A stretch of 64,000 nucleotides of DNA from Ferrimonas aestuarii (GCF_005116665.1 NZ_SWCJ01000002.1:310001-374000); one strand, 5' to 3'. Positions 28,272 through 40,366 are shown, numbered from the stretch's first letter. Notes: generated by a model not told the origin, from the sequence alone. Numbers and translations: made by a program.

Positions 28272-28303
28272 CCAAGGAGTGTAGCAGTCGCTACGCTCCT
28301 TGG
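28272..28303. other. Inverted repeat between aroA and cmk
   Basis: CCAAGGAGTGTAGC and GCTACGCTCCTTGG form a 14-bp nearly perfect stem around a 4-base loop in the 210-base gap between aroA and cmk. No T-run follows on the minus strand; it may be a terminator-like or processing hairpin. Confidence 0.6.
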
Positions 28304-28338
28304 TTGCAAAACTCAAAAATCAGATTGTTCAGAGCGAG

Positions 28339-29616
28339 TTAGACGCTAACTTCAGCCAAACGCTCGAAGAAATCGGGAAAGGTTTTGGCAGTACAGCCTG
28401 GGTCTAAAATGGTGACCTCTTGACCACCAACTGCCAACATGGCGAAGCACATGGCGATGCGATGATCGTTGTAGGTTTCAATTTCAGCGTGACGCAGGTC
28501 CATCACCGGCTCTACGCGGATGAAATCTTCCCCCTCTTCCACGACGGCGCCCACTTTCTTAAGTTCGGTGGCCATAGCCGAAAGTCTATCGGTCTCTTTC
28601 ACGCGCCAGTTGTAGATATTACGAATGGTGGTAGGCCCCTTAGCGAACAGTGCAGTCGTGGCGATGGTCATGGCCGCATCAGGGATAGCGTTCATGTCCA
28701 TGTCGACCCCTTTCAGATCGCCTTTACTACAGCGGATGAAATCATCACCCCACTCGACCTTAGCACCCATGGCCTCGAGCACATCGGCGAAGTGTTTATC
28801 CCCTTGCAAACTGGCTCGGCCAACACCGCGAACTTCAATCTCGCCGCCTATGGCTGCCGCGGCTAGGAAATAGGAGGCCGAGCTGGCATCACCTTCAACT
28901 AGGTATCTGCCTGGGCTTCGGTACTGTTGCCCCGCTTTAATGGTGAAGGATTGATAATTTTGATTGTCCACTTCAATGCCAAAGCGCGCCATCATGCCCA
29001 GAGTGATGTCGATATAGGGCTTGGACACCAGCTCTCCTTTCATCTTGATGGTTAAGGTTTCGGTCAGTAGCGGAGCGGCCATCAACAGCGCGGTCAAAAA
29101 CTGAGATGAGATTGAGCCATCTATCTCAACGGTGCCACCATTGAGATCCTGAGCCTGAATCTTAAGCGGCGGGTAACCTTCGGCTTCCAGATAGTCGATT
29201 TTAGCGCCGAGAGGCGCCAGTGCATCAATCAGGTGGCCAATGGGGCGCTCCTTCATGCGCGGCTCGCCGGTCAATAGGAACTCACCGGTGCCAATGGCCA
29301 ACGCGGCGGCCAAAGGACGCATGGCGGTGCCGGCATTGCCGAGATACAGCTCAAGATTCTGGCCTTGGGACAGACGTCCCCCTAACCCGGTCACTTCGAT
29401 GGTGGCATTAGACTGATCATAGTCATAGCTAACGCCAAGCTTGTCCAACGCGGTCAACATGTGGTTGATGTCATCGGAGTGCAGCAAGTTAGTGAGTGTG
29501 GTGGTGCCCTCTGCCAACGCCGCCAGTAGCAGCGCGCGATTGGAAATACTCTTAGAGCCAGGCAAGGCGATAACGCCAGAGATGGCATTGATCGGTGAAA
29601 GGTGTAGTCGCTCCAT
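28339..29616 (-). CDS. aroA: 3-phosphoshikimate 1-carboxyvinyltransferase (EPSP synthase)
   Basis: Sixth step of the shikimate pathway, joining shikimate 3-phosphate and [15 protein letters not shown] at residues 19-30 carries the substrate lysine K22, and the [10 protein letters not shown] segment lies near 94. I chose the ATG at 29616 with GGAG 8 bases upstream (425 residues); a longer frame to 29646 would run through the hisC terminator. The G in GNAGTAMRP is the class I, glyphosate-sensitive form. Confidence 0.97.
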   Translation of the reverse strand: MERLHLSPINAISGVIALPGSKSISNRALLLAALAEGTTTLTNLLHSDDINHMLTALDKLGVSYDYDQSNATIEVTGLGGRLSQGQNLELYLGNAGTAMRPLAAALAIGTGEFLLTGEPRMKERPIGHLIDALAPLGAKIDYLEAEGYPPLKIQAQDLNGGTVEIDGSISSQFLTALLMAAPLLTETLTIKMKGELVSKPYIDITLGMMARFGIEVDNQNYQSFTIKAGQQYRSPGRYLVEGDASSASYFLAAAAIGGEIEVRGVGRASLQGDKHFADVLEAMGAKVEWGDDFIRCSKGDLKGVDMDMNAIPDAAMTIATTALFAKGPTTIRNIYNWRVKETDRLSAMATELKKVGAVVEEGEDFIRVEPVMDLRHAEIETYNDHRIAMCFAMLAVGGQEVTILDPGCTAKTFPDFFERLAEVSV

Positions 29617-29632
29617 GTGGGTACTCCAAACT

Positions 29633-29657
29633 AAAAAAGGGGCCAAATGGCCCCTTA
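29633..29657 (-). terminator. Intrinsic terminator between hisC and aroA
   Basis: On the minus strand AAGGGGCCATTTGGCCCCTT is followed by TTTTAG. It separates hisC from aroA, so aroA likely depends on readthrough or a promoter close to its start. Confidence 0.85.
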
Positions 29658-29672
29658 ATCGATAAAACGTGA

Positions 29673-30773
29673 TTACTCGGCCAAAATCTCATCAAAAGCT
29701 TGCATAAATCGGCTGTTTTCAGACTCCAAGCCGATGCTAACGCGCAGATGAGAAGGCATACCATAACCTGCAATGGGTCTGACTATCACGCCTTTTTTCA
29801 GCAGTTTCTGGTAAAAATCGCCCGCCTGACCCACTTCAATGGTAATAAAGTTCGCCACACTGGGAATGTAGGGTATGTTACGCTCGCCAAAATAGGCTTC
29901 AAAACGCGCCATTTCGCGATTGTTCAGCTCTATCCCTTTGGCCAGATACTCCTCATCAGAGAGCACTGCTTCTGCTCCGGCCAGTGCCAATGAATTGCAG
30001 TTAAAAGGCTCTCGCACACGATTGAGCAGATCGGTAATCTCAGTGCTCGCCACTAAATACCCAACCCGCAGACCCGCAAGGCCATACGCTTTTGAGAAGG
30101 TACGGCTTACGCACAGGTTCGGGTACTGCTTAAGCCAAGCAACCCCACGGGAGCGCTGCTCAGCGCTTAGATATTCATCATAGGCTTCATCCAGCACCAC
30201 CAAGATATGGCTCGGCACTTTGTCGATGAAGGCCTTTAAGCTCTCCCCGTCAATGAAAGTGCCGGTTGGGTTATTGGGGTTGGCGATGCAGATAAGCTTG
30301 GTTTTGTCAGTAATGGCCGCCAACATGGCGTCCAGATCATGGCCCCAATCTGTCGATGGCGTTTTTACAGCAGTGGCGCCGCAAGACTGAGTCAGCAATT
30401 GATAAACAATAAAGGCGTGGGCATCAAAGATCACCTCGCCCCCTTCGCCAACGAAGGTGCGGAACAATATCTCCAGCACTTCGTTGGAGCCATTGCCTAG
30501 CGTCAACTGATTGTCATCACAGCCCAATTTTTCCGACAGCTTCTGCTTTAGGTAAAACCCATTGGCATCTGGGTAACGGGTGAGCTCGCTGCAGGCGTTC
30601 TCAATCGCTTGTGCCGCTTTCGGGCTTAACCCCAGTGGATTTTCATTGGAAGCCAGCTTAACGATGTCGCTGATCCCCAGCTCACGCTCTAACTCTTCCA
30701 CAGGTTTTCCGGGCTGATACGGCATCAGCTCCGCCACGCCAGCGTTCGCGTGTTTTATCCAGTTATTAGACAC
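29673..30773 (-). CDS. hisC: Histidinol-phosphate aminotransferase family (HisC2 type)
   Basis: PLP-dependent class I aminotransferase of 366 residues. The PLP lysine is in [17 protein letters not shown], and NPNNPTGTF binds the cofactor ring side. It is placed between serC and aroA, away from any his operon. That position, also seen in Pseudomonas, suggests an aromatic amino acid role (HisC2) besides or instead of histidine synthesis. Eleven bases separate it from serC. Confidence 0.9.
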   Translation of the reverse strand: MSNNWIKHANAGVAELMPYQPGKPVEELERELGISDIVKLASNENPLGLSPKAAQAIENACSELTRYPDANGFYLKQKLSEKLGCDDNQLTLGNGSNEVLEILFRTFVGEGGEVIFDAHAFIVYQLLTQSCGATAVKTPSTDWGHDLDAMLAAITDKTKLICIANPNNPTGTFIDGESLKAFIDKVPSHILVVLDEAYDEYLSAEQRSRGVAWLKQYPNLCVSRTFSKAYGLAGLRVGYLVASTEITDLLNRVREPFNCNSLALAGAEAVLSDEEYLAKGIELNNREMARFEAYFGERNIPYIPSVANFITIEVGQAGDFYQKLLKKGVIVRPIAGYGMPSHLRVSIGLESENSRFMQAFDEILAE

Positions 30774-30784
30774 CTTGTTATCCT

Positions 30785-31843
30785 TTAAGTATTCCGGTTT
30801 TCGAACCGTTTCATAAATTCCACTAACGCCTTCACGCCCTCTATGGGCATGGCGTTGTAGATGCTGGCTCGCATACCGCCCACACTACGATGCCCTTTTA
30901 GTGCCATTAAGCCGCCCTGCTCCGCTTCCAATAGAAATTGGGCATCCAGTTCGGCATTGGCTAATTGGAAAGGTACATTCATCTCGCTGCGATGGCTTGG
31001 GTCAACCCCATTTCGATAGAAGTCACTGCTGTCAATAAAATCATACAGTAGTGCTGCCTTCTCTCGGTTCATGGCCTCCATGGCTGCCACGCCACCTTGG
31101 GCTTTAAGCCACTTAAACACCTCACCGGCTAAGTACCAAGCAAACGTTGGTGGGGTGTTGTACATCGACTCTTTGGCATCGAGAACTTGGTAATCCAATA
31201 TCGATGGCGTCTGTGGCTGAGCCCCGCAAAGCAGATCGCGGCGAACGATCACCACCGCCAGGCCTGATGGACCGATGTTCTTTTGCGCCCCCGCGTAGAT
31301 AAGACCATAACGGTTGATGTCGATATTACGACCTAATATGCAGGATGAGTAATCGGCAACCAGCGGCTGGGTGGTGTTAGGCTCATCAAAGATGGCAATA
31401 CCATCGATGGTTTCGTTAGGACAGTAATGCAGATAGCGCCCCTGCCCTTGAGACAATGCTTTTAGCTTTTCTAAGTTCCCTTGAACGTCGATGGCATTAA
31501 CCTGACAATATTTCTTCGCCTCTTTCGCCGCCCCTTCAGACCACTGGCCGGACACCAGATAGTCCGCACAGTCTGCTGCTGCCAATAGATTTTGCGGAAT
31601 GGCAGAGAAATGGGCTCTGGCGCCACCATGGGTAAACAGCACCGCATAGTCATCACCGATGGACATCAGATCCCTTAAGTTGGACTCAGCCGTCTCGGCC
31701 ACCGCCAAAAACGATTTCGAACGATGGCTCAACTCCATTACCGACACCCCTAAGCCGTCAAAATTGATCAGCTCAGATTGGGCCTTAGCCATGACCGGGG
31801 CGGGTAACATCGCCGGGCCAGCACAGAAGTTGTACACGCTCAT
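30785..31843 (-). CDS. serC: Phosphoserine aminotransferase
   Basis: Makes phosphoserine in serine synthesis and the matching step of pyridoxal phosphate synthesis. The chain opens [14 protein letters not shown] and holds the PLP lysine in [13 protein letters not shown] near 195. The ATG at 31843 has AAGGAC upstream, giving 352 residues; the longer frame to 31864 is unsupported. It is in a serC-hisC-aroA-cmk-rpsA string. Confidence 0.96.
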   Translation of the reverse strand: MSVYNFCAGPAMLPAPVMAKAQSELINFDGLGVSVMELSHRSKSFLAVAETAESNLRDLMSIGDDYAVLFTHGGARAHFSAIPQNLLAAADCADYLVSGQWSEGAAKEAKKYCQVNAIDVQGNLEKLKALSQGQGRYLHYCPNETIDGIAIFDEPNTTQPLVADYSSCILGRNIDINRYGLIYAGAQKNIGPSGLAVVIVRRDLLCGAQPQTPSILDYQVLDAKESMYNTPPTFAWYLAGEVFKWLKAQGGVAAMEAMNREKAALLYDFIDSSDFYRNGVDPSHRSEMNVPFQLANAELDAQFLLEAEQGGLMALKGHRSVGGMRASIYNAMPIEGVKALVEFMKRFENRNT

Positions 31844-31904
31844 TGTTTTAGTCCTTAACTGCATTAGTTTAACGGTTCATTAAACACCAAATATCGGTTT
31901 TTAA

Positions 31905-31936
31905 AAACAAAAAACGGACGCCGAAGCGTCCGTTTT
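31905..31936 (-). terminator. Intrinsic terminator of gyrA
   Basis: On the minus strand AAAACGGACGC-TTCG-GCGTCCGTTTT runs into TTTG, 35 bases after the gyrA stop. Confidence 0.95.
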
Positions 31937-31970
31937 AGTTTATGCAGTGATAACCGCTTGAGGTTTGCCG

Positions 31971-34607
31971 TTACTCGGCGTCACCTTCAGTTGGTGCACT
32001 GTCTGCGGCGTCGTTTGCCTGCTCGGCACTCACTTCGCCTTCCGCACCTTCCGCACCTTCTGGCAACTCGGACTCTTCCTCTTCGATTTCGTCGATGCGC
32101 TGTAGGCCAACCACTTGCTCACCCTCTTGAGTACGGATGATGGTCACGCCCTGGGTGTTACGGCCCACCTCAGACACTTCGTGAACTCGAGTACGAACCA
32201 GCGTGCCACCGTCGGTGATCAGCATGATTTCATCATTCGGATCCACCTGAACTGCGCCAACAACAGGACCATTACGTTCACTCACCTTGATGGAGATCAC
32301 GCCCTTAGTGGCTCGGCTCTTCGTTGGGTACTCTTCCTGGGCGGTACGCTTACCATAACCGTTTTCGGTTACGGTCAGGATAGCACCGTCTCCGCGAGGA
32401 ACGATCATCGATACCACGCGATCCACGTCATCCAGTGAGATACCGCGAACACCGGTAGCGGTACGGCCCATTGAGCGCACATTGGACTCGTCAAAACGAA
32501 CCACTTTACCGGCGTCGGAGAACAGCATCACTTCGTTGCTGCCGTCGGTGATGTCAACGCTGATCAGCTCATCGCCGTCATTCAGGTTGATGGCACGAAT
32601 ACCGGAAGACAGTGGACGACTGTATGCATCCAGCGCCGTCTTCTTAACGGTACCCTTGGCAGTCGCAAACATGATGTACTTGCTAGGATCGTATTCGCGA
32701 ACTGGCAAGATGGCCTGAATCACTTCCCCTTCGCCTAGAGGCAGCAGGTTCACAATTGGCTTACCACGGGCGGTACGAGAGGCCAGCGGCAGCTGGAATA
32801 CGCGCATCCAGTACACCTTACCGGCGTTGGAGAAGCACAAAATGGTGTCGTGGGTGTTGGCCACCAGCAGACGTTCGATGAAGTCTTCATCCTTCATCTT
32901 CGCCGCCGCTTTGCCCTTACCACCACGGCGCTGCGCTTCGTAATCAGACAGAGGCTGATACTTAACGTAACCGGCGTGAGACAGGGTAACCACCACGTCT
33001 TCCTCGGTGATCAGGTCTTCTAGGTTGATGTCGGCAGAGGCGGCGCTGATTTCAGTGCGGCGCTCATCACCATACTCTTCCTGAACCGCAACCAACTCTT
33101 CGCGAATCACTTCCATCAAGCGCTCAGGGCTTGCCAAGATGTGCATCAGTTCAGCGATCTCTTCAACCAGCTGACGGTACTCATCTAGGATGTTCTCGTG
33201 CTCAAGGCCGGTCAGTTTCTGCAGACGCAGATCCAAAATGGCTTTGGCTTGAGTTTCCGTTAGATAGTAAAGGCCATCGCGGATACCAAACTCTGGCGTC
33301 AGCCAATCCGGACGACAGGCGTCATCACCGGCTTTTTCCAGCATGGCCGCTACGTTGCCCAACTCCCAACCACGGGACAGCAACGCTTCACGAGCTTCTG
33401 CTGGGGTTGGCGAGTTACGAATCAGCTCAATCACTGGATCGATGTTCGCCAGTGAGATGGCCAAACCTTCCAAGATGTGAGCGCGTTCGCGGGCTTTACG
33501 CAGTTCAAATACGGTACGGCGAGTCACCACTTCACGGCGGTGAGTCACGAATGCAGAGATGGTCTCTTTCAGGTTGAACAGGCGCGGCTGGTTATTACCC
33601 AGAGCCACCATGTTGATGCCGAAGACCGTCTGCATCTGAGTTTGAGCGTACAGGTTGTTCAGTACCACCTCTGGCACTTCACCACGCTTAAGCTCAATCA
33701 CCACGCGCATGCCGTCTTTATCGGACTCATCACGCAGGCCTGAGATGCCTTCAATCTTCTTATCTTTAACCAGCTCGGCGATCTTTTCGATCAGGCGAGC
33801 TTTGTTTACCTGATACGGCAGTTCATCAACAATGATCGACTCTTTACCGGTGCTGGAGGTTTCTACGCGAGTCTTGGCTCGTACGTAGATCTTACCGCGG
33901 CCAGTCTTGTAGGCATCGATGATCCCTTTACGGCCATTGATGATACCGCCAGTCGGGAAATCCGGACCAGGGATCAGTTCAAACAACTCTTCGAAGGTCA
34001 CATCTTTGTTGTCGATGTAGGCCAAACAGCCGTTAATCACTTCGGTTAAGTTATGTGGTGGAATGTTGGTTGCCATACCAACCGCAATACCGCTGGCACC
34101 GTTAACCAAAAGGTTAGGCACTCGAGTCGGCATCACTTCTGGAATCTGTTCGGTACCGTCGTAGTTCGGAACGTAGTCAACGGTCTCTTTTTCCAGATCC
34201 GCAAGCAGTTCGTGGGAGATCTTCTCCATACGAACTTCGGTGTAACGCATTGCCGCAGCGGAGTCGCCATCAACGGAACCAAAGTTACCTTGGCCGTCAA
34301 CTAGGCAATAGCGCATCGAGAAGGGTTGCGCCAGACGAACAATGGTGTCGTATACAGCGCTGTCGCCATGGGGGTGGTATTTACCGATGACGTCACCCAC
34401 AACACGGGCGGATTTTTTGTATGGTTTGTTCCAGTCGTTGCTTAAGCCGTTCATCGCAAACAAAGTACGACGGTGTACAGGCTTAAGGCCATCCCGGACG
34501 TCGGGCAATGCACGCCCAACAATCACGCTCATGGCATAATCGAGATACGAGCTTTTTAGCTCCTCTTCGATATTAATCGGCGTAATTTCGTTAGCCAGAT
34601 CAGTCAT
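31971..34607 (-). CDS. gyrA: DNA gyrase subunit A
   Basis: Type IIA topoisomerase subunit that introduces negative supercoils with GyrB. The active-site tyrosine is Y122 in AAMRYTE. The GyrA box QRRGGKG near residue 560 is present in the C-terminal DNA-wrapping domain, which ends in a long acidic tail. The quinolone-determining residues S83 and D87 in HGDSAVYD are wild type. Length 878 residues. It is divergent from ubiG. Confidence 0.99.
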   Translation of the reverse strand: MTDLANEITPINIEEELKSSYLDYAMSVIVGRALPDVRDGLKPVHRRTLFAMNGLSNDWNKPYKKSARVVGDVIGKYHPHGDSAVYDTIVRLAQPFSMRYCLVDGQGNFGSVDGDSAAAMRYTEVRMEKISHELLADLEKETVDYVPNYDGTEQIPEVMPTRVPNLLVNGASGIAVGMATNIPPHNLTEVINGCLAYIDNKDVTFEELFELIPGPDFPTGGIINGRKGIIDAYKTGRGKIYVRAKTRVETSSTGKESIIVDELPYQVNKARLIEKIAELVKDKKIEGISGLRDESDKDGMRVVIELKRGEVPEVVLNNLYAQTQMQTVFGINMVALGNNQPRLFNLKETISAFVTHRREVVTRRTVFELRKARERAHILEGLAISLANIDPVIELIRNSPTPAEAREALLSRGWELGNVAAMLEKAGDDACRPDWLTPEFGIRDGLYYLTETQAKAILDLRLQKLTGLEHENILDEYRQLVEEIAELMHILASPERLMEVIREELVAVQEEYGDERRTEISAASADINLEDLITEEDVVVTLSHAGYVKYQPLSDYEAQRRGGKGKAAAKMKDEDFIERLLVANTHDTILCFSNAGKVYWMRVFQLPLASRTARGKPIVNLLPLGEGEVIQAILPVREYDPSKYIMFATAKGTVKKTALDAYSRPLSSGIRAINLNDGDELISVDITDGSNEVMLFSDAGKVVRFDESNVRSMGRTATGVRGISLDDVDRVVSMIVPRGDGAILTVTENGYGKRTAQEEYPTKSRATKGVISIKVSERNGPVVGAVQVDPNDEIMLITDGGTLVRTRVHEVSEVGRNTQGVTIIRTQEGEQVVGLQRIDEIEEEESELPEGAEGAEGEVSAEQANDAADSAPTEGDAE

Positions 34608-34893
34608 AGACAGATTGTGTCCCCAAATAGCGCCCGCGCCATCAATGCACGGTCGCCCCGGCGAGGCCGGTAAAAACGGTGATTGAGCATATTAACACAG
34701 TGAAAGCTATTGGAAAGTAGCGGATAACCCGATTAAGAGACTCAGTGGATGAACTGCTTAAATTGACGCCATTTAGGGTAAGAAATCCTTCCTTTATTGG
34801 CATTTGCGGCGCTGATGGTTCCCATCTTCATTTTGCAGCGTATACTGCCAATCAATAGGCGCATGCCGCTAACACTGCGAAGAAGGACGAAAG
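34608..34893. promoter_or_regulatory. Divergent gyrA/ubiG promoter region
   Basis: This 286-base gap separates the divergent gyrA and ubiG starts and must hold both promoters. I see no clear operator or RNA element in it. Confidence 0.4.
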
Positions 34894-35604
34894 ATGCAGT
34901 CACACAATGTTGATCCTGTCGAAGTTGGTAAATTTGAGAAACTTGCCTCCACGTGGTGGGACCCCGAAGGTCACTCTAAGCCTTTGCATCAACTCAACCC
35001 CCTACGCTGCAGCTACATCGAACGCCACAGCGATGGTCTGTTCGGAAAACCGGTACTGGATGTTGGCTGCGGCGGCGGCTTACTTACCGAAGCCATGGCC
35101 CGCTGCGGCGCTAAAGCTCGCGGTTTGGACATGGGCGAAGAACCGGTGGAAGTGGCCCGCCTACACGCCCTCGAAAGTCAGTTGGACATCGATTATCAGC
35201 TCTGTACTGCCGAGGCGCACGCCAGCAATCACCAAAACCACTATGACGTGGTTACTTGCATGGAGATGCTTGAGCATGTGCCAGACCCTCAGTCGGTCAT
35301 CAATGCCTGCGCTCAGATGGTCAAACCCGGCGGTCAACTGTTCCTGTCCACCATCAACAAAACCCCGCTGGCGTATCTCACAACAATCGTTGGTGCCGAA
35401 CAGATAGTAAAAGTGCTGCCCAAGGGCACCCACGATTACGACAAATTCCTGCGCCCTTCTCAGTTGATCCGCTGGTGTGAACAAGCGGGTCTGCGAGTAC
35501 AGCATGCCGATGGGGTGCTCTATAACCCATTAACTGAGACATTCCGGCTAAGCAAACGTATGGACATTAACTATATGATTCATGCGGTAAAGCCCAATGA
35601 CTAA
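34894..35604 (+). CDS. ubiG: Ubiquinone biosynthesis O-methyltransferase
   Basis: SAM-dependent methyltransferase for both O-methylation steps of ubiquinone. The SAM motif [11 protein letters not shown] is near residues 54-64; the opening [21 protein letters not shown] is the UbiG signature. Length 236 residues. Its stop overlaps the start of the phosphatase gene by 8 bases, a pairing found beside gyrA in Shewanella and Pseudomonas. Confidence 0.97.
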   Translation: MQSHNVDPVEVGKFEKLASTWWDPEGHSKPLHQLNPLRCSYIERHSDGLFGKPVLDVGCGGGLLTEAMARCGAKARGLDMGEEPVEVARLHALESQLDIDYQLCTAEAHASNHQNHYDVVTCMEMLEHVPDPQSVINACAQMVKPGGQLFLSTINKTPLAYLTTIVGAEQIVKVLPKGTHDYDKFLRPSQLIRWCEQAGLRVQHADGVLYNPLTETFRLSKRMDINYMIHAVKPND

Positions 35605-36274
35605 TCCACTGTGTAATGGTGTGCTGTTCGACTTGGACGGCACCCTATTGGATACGGCGCTGGATCTCGGCGCCGCCGCCAACCATGCTCTGACCCAATT
35701 TGGTTATCCACCGATTACCGATGAGCAAGCCAGCCTTTACGCCAGTCACGGCAGCCGCGGCTTGCTCAAAGCTGGCCTAGGGGACAATTTTGAGCACACC
35801 GACATTGCTCCCATGAAAGCGGCATTGTTGGCTCAATACGATAACGAGATCAGTGTGTTCACCCAGCCCTACCCTGGGGTTTCGTCGCTACTGGAGAACC
35901 TCAAACGCTGGCAGATTCCTTGGGGTATTGTGACCAATAAACCCTTCGCGCTGGCGGAAAAGCTGCTTAAACATCAACCGGCATTATCCGATTGCCAATG
36001 CCTAATTGGCGGTGACACCTTAGCGGTTGCCAAGCCTCACCCACAGCCGCTTCAACTCGGCGCTACGCAGATCCAACGATCCTGTGAGTCGATCTTTTAC
36101 ATTGGTGATGCGGAGCGTGACGTAGTTGCCGCCAACAACGCCGCAATGACCAGTGTTGCTGCCCTTTGGGGTTACATCAGTGAGGCTGACAATGAACAAA
36201 GTTGGCCCGCACATTTTCGGTGCAAGGATCTCAAGGATCTAGAGCAATTGATCGACAGCCACCGTCGCTCTTGA
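35597..36274 (+). CDS. HAD-family phosphatase (Gph/MupP type)
   Basis: Haloacid dehalogenase-like phosphatase with DLDGTLLDT (nucleophile D12, acid D14), the VTNKPF motif II near 114, and [13 protein letters not shown] motif IV near 173. The family includes phosphoglycolate phosphatase. In Pseudomonas the ubiG-linked member is MupP, which dephosphorylates MurNAc 6-phosphate in peptidoglycan recycling. Position next to ubiG favours MupP, but sequence alone does not separate the two. Length 225 residues. Confidence 0.88.
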   Translation: MTNPLCNGVLFDLDGTLLDTALDLGAAANHALTQFGYPPITDEQASLYASHGSRGLLKAGLGDNFEHTDIAPMKAALLAQYDNEISVFTQPYPGVSSLLENLKRWQIPWGIVTNKPFALAEKLLKHQPALSDCQCLIGGDTLAVAKPHPQPLQLGATQIQRSCESIFYIGDAERDVVAANNAAMTSVAALWGYISEADNEQSWPAHFRCKDLKDLEQLIDSHRRS

Positions 36275-36443
36275 ATAAAAAATCGGCGTTTAAAATTTTT
36301 TTATTCGCCGAAAAATTTGCAAAATTCCCCTTGCATTTTCGTTAACGCAATCACCATCGGCACTCCCGCCCAACTGGGATTTCTAAGTGCCAACTAAGGC
36401 AAAAGTTAAGCCAGATTTAACCCCTTGCGCCTGCAAGAAAATG

Positions 36444-36490
36444 CCCTTATCTTGTTTATCACCCCATAGCGACTACACTAGATGTAGTAC
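36444..36490. promoter_or_regulatory. NrdR-box pair upstream of nrdA
   Basis: ACACTAGATGTAGTAC at 36475-36490 matches the NrdR box (ACACTATATATAGTGT) at 12 of 16 positions. A weaker box with TATCTTG lies at 36444-36459, exactly 31 bases away, the tandem spacing known for NrdR. Both lie in the 332-base region before nrdA. Confidence 0.6.
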
Positions 36491-36606
36491 TTACCTATAA
36501 TAAAAAACACAAGAGCTAGGGGCGCAGTCGGAAACTGGTGATAAACCTTACATCTACTACAAGGAAAAGCTTTTTGCACTTTTTTGGTGCAGAAGGTCGT
36601 TAGCGC

Positions 36607-38877
36607 ATGAATAAAAATCTAATGATTACCAAACGCAGTGGACTCCAAGAACCACTGGAACTCGATAAGATCCACCGAGTCATCTATTGGGCGGCCCAAG
36701 ACCTTAACAACGTCTCCGTTTCACAGGTTGAGCTGGCTAGCCACATCCACTTCTTTGACGGCATGACCACCGAAGCGATCCATGAAACGATCATTAAGGC
36801 GGCGGCGGATCTGATCAGTGAAGAGACTCCAGATTACCAATATCTAGCTGCTCGTTTGGCGGTCTTTCATCTGCGCAAAAAAGCCTATGGCCGTTTCGAG
36901 CCCCCTCACCTGTATGATCATGTGGTCAACATGGTGGAGCAAGGCCGTTACGACCAACACATCTTGGCCGATTACAGCCGCGACGAGATTGATGAACTGA
37001 ATAAGCACATCGATCACTGGCGCGACATGAAGTTCTCCTATGCGGCGGTAAAACAGCTGGAAGGCAAGTATCTGGTGCAAAACCGAGTCACCGGCCAAGT
37101 CTATGAGAGTGCTCAGTTCCTCTACATGCTGGTGTCGGCCTGCCTGTTTGCGAACTACCCTAAAGCCACTCGCTTAGATTACGTTAAGCGCTTCTACGAT
37201 GCCGCTTCCACCTTTAAGATCTCTCTGCCAACGCCGATTATGGCGGGGGTACGTACGCCGACACGCCAGTTTAGCTCCTGTGTCTTGATTGAGTGCGGTG
37301 ACAGCCTTGACTCCATCAATGCCACCTCAGCGGCGATCGTCAACTACGTCAGCCAGCGTGCTGGTATTGGCATCAATGCTGGTCGAATTCGCGCACTCGG
37401 TAGCCCAATTCGTGGCGGCGAAGCCTTCCACACCGGTTGTTTGCCGTTCTATAAGCATTTCCAGACCGCGGTCAAATCTTGCTCCCAAGGGGGGGTTCGC
37501 GGCGGCGCTGCTACCCTCTTCTACCCATTGTGGCACCTAGAAGCGGAAGCGCTGTTGGTACTGAAAAACAACCGCGGCACCGAAGCCAACCGCATTCGTC
37601 ACCTGGACTACGGCGTGCAGATCAACCGCACCCTGTACCAGCGCCTCATTGATGGCCGTGACATCAGCCTGTTCTCTCCTTCTGACGTTCCAGGTCTGTA
37701 CGATGCCTTCTTTGCGGATCAAGAGGAGTTTGAGCGTCTATACAACCAGTATGAAGCCGACGAATCGATTCGCCGCAAAACCATCAAAGCGGTGGATCTG
37801 TTCCGCTTGTTGATGCAAGAGCGTGCTTCAACTGGGCGCATCTACATTCAGCACGTGGATCACTGCAACACTCACAGCCCATTCGACCCGAAAGTGGCAC
37901 CGATTAAGCAGTCCAACCTGTGCTTGGAGATCGCCCTGCCAACCAAACCGCTGACACATCTTGGCGACACCGAAGGCGAAATTGCCCTGTGTACTCTGTC
38001 GGCCTTTAACTTGGGTGCCATCGACGACTTGTCTGAGCTGGAAGAGCTGGCCGAGCTAACCGTTCGCGCGCTGGACAGCCTGCTGGATTATCAAGACTAT
38101 CCCGTTCCTGCGGCAGAGCTTGGCTCCATGAAGCGACGCACCCTGGGTATCGGCGTAATTAACTTTGCCTACTATCTGGCGAAAAACGGTGCTCGTTACT
38201 CAGATGGTAGTGGCAACAACTTGACCCACAAAACCTTTGAAGCGATTCAGTACTACTTGCTCAAAGCCTCCAACGAATTGGCCAAAGAGCAAGGAGCCTG
38301 CTCCGGTTTTGATGAAACCACTTACGCTCAAGGCATTTTGCCAATCGATACCTACAAAAAAGCCGTGGATGAGTTCTGTGACGAGCCTTTGCATCTGGAC
38401 TGGGAAACCCTTCGCCACAGCATCAAAGAGCATGGCCTGCGCAACTCCACCTTGTCGGCATTAATGCCGTCAGAGACCAGCTCTCAAATCAGCAACGCCA
38501 CCAATGGCATTGAGCCACCTCGGGGTCTGGTTAGCGTGAAAGCCTCAAAAGATGGCGTCATGAAGCAGGTAGTACCCGGCATCGACACCCTGAAAGGCCA
38601 GTATGAGCTGCTGTGGAACATTCCAAGCAACCAAGGCTATCTGCAGCTGGTGGGGATCATGCAAAAGTTCGTGGATCAGGCGATCTCCGCCAACACCAAC
38701 TACGACCCAGGGCGTTTTGAAGACAACAAGATGCCGATGAACGTGCTGCTTAAAGATCTGATGCTGGCCTACAAGTACGGACTTAAAACCCTGTACTACC
38801 AAAACACTCGTGATGGCCAATCGGATAGCCAAAACGACAGCAACGATGATTGCGCCGGCGGCGCTTGCAAGATTTAG
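36607..38877 (+). CDS. nrdA: Ribonucleoside-diphosphate reductase subunit alpha (class Ia)
   Basis: Large subunit of aerobic ribonucleotide reductase, making dNDPs. An N-terminal ATP cone (about residues 5-90) gives allosteric control by dATP. NLCLEI in the active site and the C-terminal redox pair C749/C754 (CAGGAC) are present. Length 756 residues (E. coli 761). It is first in nrdA-nrdB-ferredoxin, preceded by NrdR boxes. Confidence 0.98.
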   Translation: MNKNLMITKRSGLQEPLELDKIHRVIYWAAQDLNNVSVSQVELASHIHFFDGMTTEAIHETIIKAAADLISEETPDYQYLAARLAVFHLRKKAYGRFEPPHLYDHVVNMVEQGRYDQHILADYSRDEIDELNKHIDHWRDMKFSYAAVKQLEGKYLVQNRVTGQVYESAQFLYMLVSACLFANYPKATRLDYVKRFYDAASTFKISLPTPIMAGVRTPTRQFSSCVLIECGDSLDSINATSAAIVNYVSQRAGIGINAGRIRALGSPIRGGEAFHTGCLPFYKHFQTAVKSCSQGGVRGGAATLFYPLWHLEAEALLVLKNNRGTEANRIRHLDYGVQINRTLYQRLIDGRDISLFSPSDVPGLYDAFFADQEEFERLYNQYEADESIRRKTIKAVDLFRLLMQERASTGRIYIQHVDHCNTHSPFDPKVAPIKQSNLCLEIALPTKPLTHLGDTEGEIALCTLSAFNLGAIDDLSELEELAELTVRALDSLLDYQDYPVPAAELGSMKRRTLGIGVINFAYYLAKNGARYSDGSGNNLTHKTFEAIQYYLLKASNELAKEQGACSGFDETTYAQGILPIDTYKKAVDEFCDEPLHLDWETLRHSIKEHGLRNSTLSALMPSETSSQISNATNGIEPPRGLVSVKASKDGVMKQVVPGIDTLKGQYELLWNIPSNQGYLQLVGIMQKFVDQAISANTNYDPGRFEDNKMPMNVLLKDLMLAYKYGLKTLYYQNTRDGQSDSQNDSNDDCAGGACKI

Positions 38878-38931
38878 CGCTTAGCAATATTGAATCCAGG
38901 CCGCTAACCGCGGCCTTCTAAGGACAGCCTC

Positions 38932-40068
38932 ATGAGCCACAGATACAGTACCTTCTCAAAAGAAGCCAACAACCCGCTTAAAGAGCCAATGTTTTTGGGT
39001 AACCCCGTTAACGTTGCTCGCTACGATCAGCAAAAACACCCAATTTTTGAAGATCTCATTGAAAAGCAGCTCTCCTTTTTCTGGCGTCCGGAAGAGGTAG
39101 ACGTTGCCCAGGATCGCATTGACTTCAATGCCCTCCCTGAGCACGAAAAACACATCTTCCTGTCGAACCTGAAATATCAAACGCTGCTGGACTCGATTCA
39201 GGGCCGCAGCCCCAATGTGGCGCTGTTGCCTTTGGTATCGCTGCCTGAGTTGGAGACTTGGATTGAGACCTGGTCATTCTATGAGACCATCCACTCGCGC
39301 TCCTACACCCACATCATTCGAAACATCGTCAATAACCCAGGTGACGTATTCGATGACATCGTTGCCAACGAGGAGATCCAAAAGCGCGCCAGCGACATCT
39401 CCCGTTATTACGATGAGCTGATTGATTACACCCAGCGCTATCAACAGTTTGGTGCTGGCACCCATCAGTTGGCTGGCGAGAGCATCACCCTGAGCAAGCG
39501 CGAACTGAAGAAGAAGCTATTCCTATGTCTGGTGTCCATTAACGTACTGGAAGCGATTCGCTTCTACGTCAGTTTTGCCTGCTCCTTCGCCTTTGCGGAG
39601 CGCGAAGTGATGGAGGGTAACGCCAAGATCATCCGCTTCATCGCCCGTGATGAACAGCTGCACCTTGTGGGCACTCAGCACATCCTCAACTTAATGGCGA
39701 GCAATCAAGACGATAACGAGATGGCCGAGATCGCCATCGAGTGCTTCCAAGAGACCGTAGATATCTTCCGCAATGCCGCAGAGCAGGAGAAACAGTGGGC
39801 GGCCTATCTGTTTAAAGATGGCTCCATGCTGGGGTTAAACCAACGCATCATCGAAGACTACGTTGAGTTTATTACCAACCAACGTATGACCGCCCTAGGC
39901 TTGCCAGAGCTGTTTGAAAAACGCAGTAACCCTCTGCCATGGATGAGTAAGTGGCTAGAGAGTGACGCTGTGCAGGTCGCACCCCAAGAGGTGGAAGTGT
40001 CCAGTTATCTGACCAATCAGATCAAGAATGAAGTGCAGCACGAGGAGCTGTCTCAGTTTGAGCTGTAA
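38932..40068 (+). CDS. nrdB: Ribonucleoside-diphosphate reductase subunit beta (class Ia)
   Basis: Small subunit carrying the diferric centre and tyrosyl radical. The radical tyrosine is Y125 in RSYTHIIRN, matching Y122 of E. coli, and iron ligands lie in ETIHSR and ARDEQLH. Length 378 residues, with a C-terminal tail that docks on NrdA. The following ferredoxin gene overlaps its 3' end by 11 bases. Confidence 0.98.
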   Translation: MSHRYSTFSKEANNPLKEPMFLGNPVNVARYDQQKHPIFEDLIEKQLSFFWRPEEVDVAQDRIDFNALPEHEKHIFLSNLKYQTLLDSIQGRSPNVALLPLVSLPELETWIETWSFYETIHSRSYTHIIRNIVNNPGDVFDDIVANEEIQKRASDISRYYDELIDYTQRYQQFGAGTHQLAGESITLSKRELKKKLFLCLVSINVLEAIRFYVSFACSFAFAEREVMEGNAKIIRFIARDEQLHLVGTQHILNLMASNQDDNEMAEIAIECFQETVDIFRNAAEQEKQWAAYLFKDGSMLGLNQRIIEDYVEFITNQRMTALGLPELFEKRSNPLPWMSKWLESDAVQVAPQEVEVSSYLTNQIKNEVQHEELSQFEL

Positions 40069-40366
40069 ACCGGTTATCACCTTGGCCTGCGGCACCACGC
40101 TGCAGGCCGATGGCCCCACCCTACTTCATAGCCTTAGCCCTATAGGCCACTACAGCGAATGCCGTAATGGCTATTGCGGTGCCTGCAAAACCACCAAACT
40201 CTCTGGCGACGTCAAATATCTAAAAACGCCCATGGCGTTCCTCAAACCCGGTGAGATCCTGCCCTGCTGCTGCCAGGCAACAACCAACATCAAGCTAGAC
40301 CTTCACCTTTCGGGCTCAGCCTCCTCCGCTGCCACCTCGGGCGAAATAATAGACGAGCCAAGCTGA
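40058..40366 (+). CDS. yfaE: 2Fe-2S ferredoxin, YfaE type
   Basis: Small plant-type ferredoxin that keeps the NrdB diiron centre reduced and radical-loaded. Cluster cysteines are visible as C35, C40 and C43 in [10 protein letters not shown], with the fourth in LPCCCQ near 70-72. I chose the TTG at 40058 with GAGGAG about 10 bases upstream; no ATG starts the domain. The C-terminal 25 residues beyond the ferredoxin fold are extra and overlap an opposing lipoprotein gene by 64 bases. Confidence 0.88.
   Translation: MSCKPVITLACGTTLQADGPTLLHSLSPIGHYSECRNGYCGACKTTKLSGDVKYLKTPMAFLKPGEILPCCCQATTNIKLDLHLSGSASSAATSGEIIDEPS

Noticed and set aside
36282..36317. Terminator after the HAD phosphatase
   Set aside because: The CGGCG/CGCCG stem has a long AT loop and no plus-strand T-run after it, so terminator function is too uncertain.
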